Below are positions 62,421-64,000 of a stretch of DNA of 64,000 nt, piece after piece. The position numbers were made by a program, and so were the translations under genes. Source of the DNA: an uncultured Blautia sp. (GTDB taxonomy: Bacteria; Bacillota; Clostridia; Lachnospirales; Lachnospiraceae). The notes below the pieces were generated by a model. It saw nothing but the letters and a program-made list of their open reading frames with translations. It had not been told where the DNA came from and ran no database searches. Location: the NCBI GenBank assembly GCA_900547685.1, contig URHS01000001.1, positions 1 through 64,000 on the forward strand. Reading direction: 5' to 3'. Position 1 is the first letter of the stretch. Every line of letters starts with the position of its first letter.

Positions 62421-62449
62421 ATTGTACTCTGTTTCGTATTTTTTTTCAA
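62421..62449 (-). promoter_or_regulatory. Promoter of the 12S-gamma-biotin carrier-beta-5S operon
   Basis: Minus strand: TTGAAA (62444-62449), 17-nt spacer, TACAAT (62421-62426). The predicted start near 62414 leaves a leader of about 190 nt. Confidence 0.75.
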
Positions 62450-62477
62450 TACTTTTTGATAAACTTTTAACTCAATT

Positions 62478-63098
62478 TTACAAGCTTTTCTCCCTTGTCC
62501 AAATTTTTCTTCCCTCTTTCAGACAGGGATATAAGAAATCATAAGTTCCATTTTTCTGTATCTCAATTTTTTGACACTCGGCCCAAAAAAAGGCAGCACA
62601 AATATATGCCGAGGGAAGAAATGGAGTTTCCTGATATTTTTCTGCTACACTGCATATTTTTTCAAAAGATACAAACTTCTCTCCCTCCAGAAAACTATAT
62701 TCCATTCCAATACTTTTATGAAACAGATAAACAAAGGCAACCCATGATTTTTCTGATCTGGATGTATGGCAAGTTCTAATTTCTTCTAATAATCCTAAAA
62801 GAATTTGAGCATTTTCTCTTTCCCTTGTATCTAAATATTCCCAGAATACTCCTCTTTGATAAATACTTTTTTCTGCTGCCGATAAAATATATTCTTTCCA
62901 GTCTTTCTCCATTGTCTTCAGCATTTTTTCGACCTTGAAATTTTTACAAAGAGCATATAAAAGAAAGTATGTGACATCTATATAATGCCCGGTTTCTACT
63001 TGTAATTCCTTGCAATATGAAAATTCTTCTCTCAGAAAAGATCTTTCCTCTTTTGTAGAAAAATATAACCCCTGAAATAAAATTCCCTGCGTTTTCAT
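62478..63098 (-). CDS. Helical protein of unknown function
   Basis: 206 residues. Not recognised; no signal peptide or membrane segment. Almost wholly alpha-helical by eye, with aromatic and Cys-containing stretches such as VETGHYIDVTYFLLYALCKN and PSAYICAAFFWAECQKIEIQ. AAGAGG precedes the ATG, and a promoter is at 63203-63231. It may be one of the Lachnospiraceae-restricted DUF families. Confidence 0.7.
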   Translation of the reverse strand: MKTQGILFQGLYFSTKEERSFLREEFSYCKELQVETGHYIDVTYFLLYALCKNFKVEKMLKTMEKDWKEYILSAAEKSIYQRGVFWEYLDTRERENAQILLGLLEEIRTCHTSRSEKSWVAFVYLFHKSIGMEYSFLEGEKFVSFEKICSVAEKYQETPFLPSAYICAAFFWAECQKIEIQKNGTYDFLYPCLKEGRKIWTREKSL

Positions 63099-63202
63099 AT
63101 AACCTCTTTTCTGCCTGTATTAAATTTTGAAATGGATAATTCCGGATAAGATTAGAATTCAGATATGTTTTTAGAAATTGAATACAGACTTGTCTTTTTT
63201 TC

Positions 63203-63231
63203 ATTTTACTACAGAAACCTTTTATACTCAA
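63203..63231 (-). promoter_or_regulatory. Promoter of the gene at 62478-63098
   Basis: Minus strand: TTGAGT (63226-63231), 17-nt spacer, TAAAAT (63203-63208). Confidence 0.6.
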
Positions 63232-63245
63232 CAGACAATTTTGAC

Positions 63246-63277
63246 AAAAAGGGACGCTGCCCATTTGCAGTCGTCCC
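63246..63277 (-). terminator. Terminator after tyrS
   Basis: Minus-strand GGGACG and CGTCCC arms with an inner CTGC/GCAG pair, followed by a run of five T. Confidence 0.88.
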
Positions 63278-63285
63278 CAAAACTT

Positions 63286-64000
63286 TTACAATGTTACTTT
63301 TCTGAAATTTTTCTTTCCTTTTTTCAATACAATTCCATCGCCCTGTAGTTTTTCTCCCGGAACCAGATGTTTAATATCTGTAACTTTCTCTCCGTCAATA
63401 GATACACCGCCCTGTTCAATGGCACGTCTTGCCTCAGAACGTGTATTTGCCAGTCCGCTTTTGTGCAAAAGAGAAATCAAGTCGATATTTCCGTCTACAA
63501 GGTCTGCTTCTTCGATTTTTGCAGATGGCATATTTGCTGCATTTCCGCTGCTGAATAATGCTCTTGCAGCTTCCTGTGCTTTTTCTGCTTCTTCTTTTCC
63601 ATGTACTAATGCAGTTAATTCATAAGCTAAAATTTCTTTTGCCTTGTTTAACTGGCTTCCTTCCCATTTATCCATTTCATCAATCTGTTCCAAAGGAAGG
63701 AAAGTAAGCATACGGATACATTTTAAAACATCTGCATCAGCTACATTTCTCCAATACTGATAAAAATCAAATGGTGATGTTTTATTTGGATCTAACCAAA
63801 CTGCTCCGGATTGTGTTTTTCCCATTTTCTTACCTTCGGAATTTAAAAGCAGAGTAATGGTCATTGCACAAGCATTTTTGCCTAATTTTCTTCGAATTAA
63901 TTCTGTTCCGCCCAGCATGTTACTCCACTGATCATCACCACCGAACTGCATATTACATCCATATTTCTGGTACAACATATAGAAATCGTAACTCTGCATA
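63286..64000 (-). CDS. tyrS: Tyrosyl-tRNA synthetase, N-terminus beyond the window
   Basis: 238 C-terminal residues; the frame is open to the edge, so the true start is to the right. QSYDFYMLYQKYGCNMQFGG and DDQWSNMLGG are tyrosine-binding elements. EGKKMGKTQSGAVWL is the KMSKS-type loop (KMGKT here). The C-terminus is an S4 RNA-binding domain (TRSEARRAIEQGGVSIDGEK). It attaches tyrosine to tRNA. Any T-box leader would lie outside the window. Confidence 0.96.
   Translation of the reverse strand, partial: MQSYDFYMLYQKYGCNMQFGGDDQWSNMLGGTELIRRKLGKNACAMTITLLLNSEGKKMGKTQSGAVWLDPNKTSPFDFYQYWRNVADADVLKCIRMLTFLPLEQIDEMDKWEGSQLNKAKEILAYELTALVHGKEEAEKAQEAARALFSSGNAANMPSAKIEEADLVDGNIDLISLLHKSGLANTRSEARRAIEQGGVSIDGEKVTDIKHLVPGEKLQGDGIVLKKGKKNFRKVTL

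Noticed and set aside
62944..63264. Minus-strand frame of 106 codons overlapping the start of the gene at 62478-63098
   Set aside because: It spans the promoter and tyrS terminator and is in another frame from the supported gene.
1..64000. tRNA, rRNA, CRISPR array, insertion sequence or prophage
   Set aside because: Read for cloverleaf ends, regular spacers, transposase motifs and phage genes; none seen. A covariance search would be decisive.

Overview
The window reads as a chromosomal segment of a low-GC, spore-forming, anaerobic Firmicute of the Lachnospiraceae type; a Blautia-like genome is my best guess. The reasons are the AT-rich sequence, strong AGGAGG ribosome-binding sites, sporulation genes (alpha/beta SASP, YlbJ-like, GerW/YtfJ-like), an Rnf complex, a biotin-dependent sodium-pump decarboxylase operon and fermentation genes (lactate dehydrogenase, malic enzyme). 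I saw no tRNA, rRNA, CRISPR array, insertion sequence or prophage. Most genes are on the minus strand.

Layout. 1-1,100: a truncated RpiR/SIS regulator and a DUF6465 gene. 1,104-9,082: a divergent folate locus. On the minus strand, folC-folE-HD hydrolase-folP-folBK-hutG reads leftwards from a clear promoter. On the plus strand, pabA-pabB-pabC reads rightwards behind an intrinsic-terminator hairpin in its leader. Together they supply pterin, p-aminobenzoate and glutamylation steps. 9,053-14,056: RNase HI, a glycerophosphodiesterase-like protein, an MFS carrier, malic enzyme and lactate dehydrogenase. 14,251-25,473: a long minus-strand run of housekeeping genes (recU, lepB, pseudouridine synthases, YgiQ, RsmF, a small alarmone synthetase, an M23 peptidase, pepD). 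25,605-35,707: YlbJ, coaD-rsmD, a methylglyoxal-synthase homologue, SASP, recG-fakA-asp23, rpmB, gerW and neighbours. 35,792-44,412: Nudix, a PBP2/FtsW pair, U32 protein, zapA, ruvBA, a Gx transporter and a NusG-II protein.

Two sodium or ion-motive energy modules close the window. rnfCDGEAB (44,520-49,517) couples ferredoxin:NAD oxidoreduction to ion transport. At 56,954-62,225 one operon encodes a 12S-type acyl-CoA carboxyltransferase, a lipoprotein-like gamma subunit, a biotin carrier, the sodium-pumping beta subunit and a 5S-type carboxyltransferase. This subunit set resembles transcarboxylase joined to a sodium pump. Its mRNA leader (about 190 nt) contains several exact complementary segments that can pair in alternative ways, which makes it the best candidate here for an undescribed cis-regulatory RNA. 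A 13-bp sequence in that leader recurs just upstream of rnfC.

Other points: a divergent methylglyoxal synthase lacking two conserved active-site residues, a formimidoylglutamase with an altered metal-binding motif inside a folate operon, an HD hydrolase placed where the pathway lacks a dihydroneopterin triphosphate phosphatase, a Cys-rich tail on RnfE, and a small membrane-protein ORF broken by one extra T in a T-run. Gene starts were chosen by ribosome-binding-site position, so several differ from the longest ORF.
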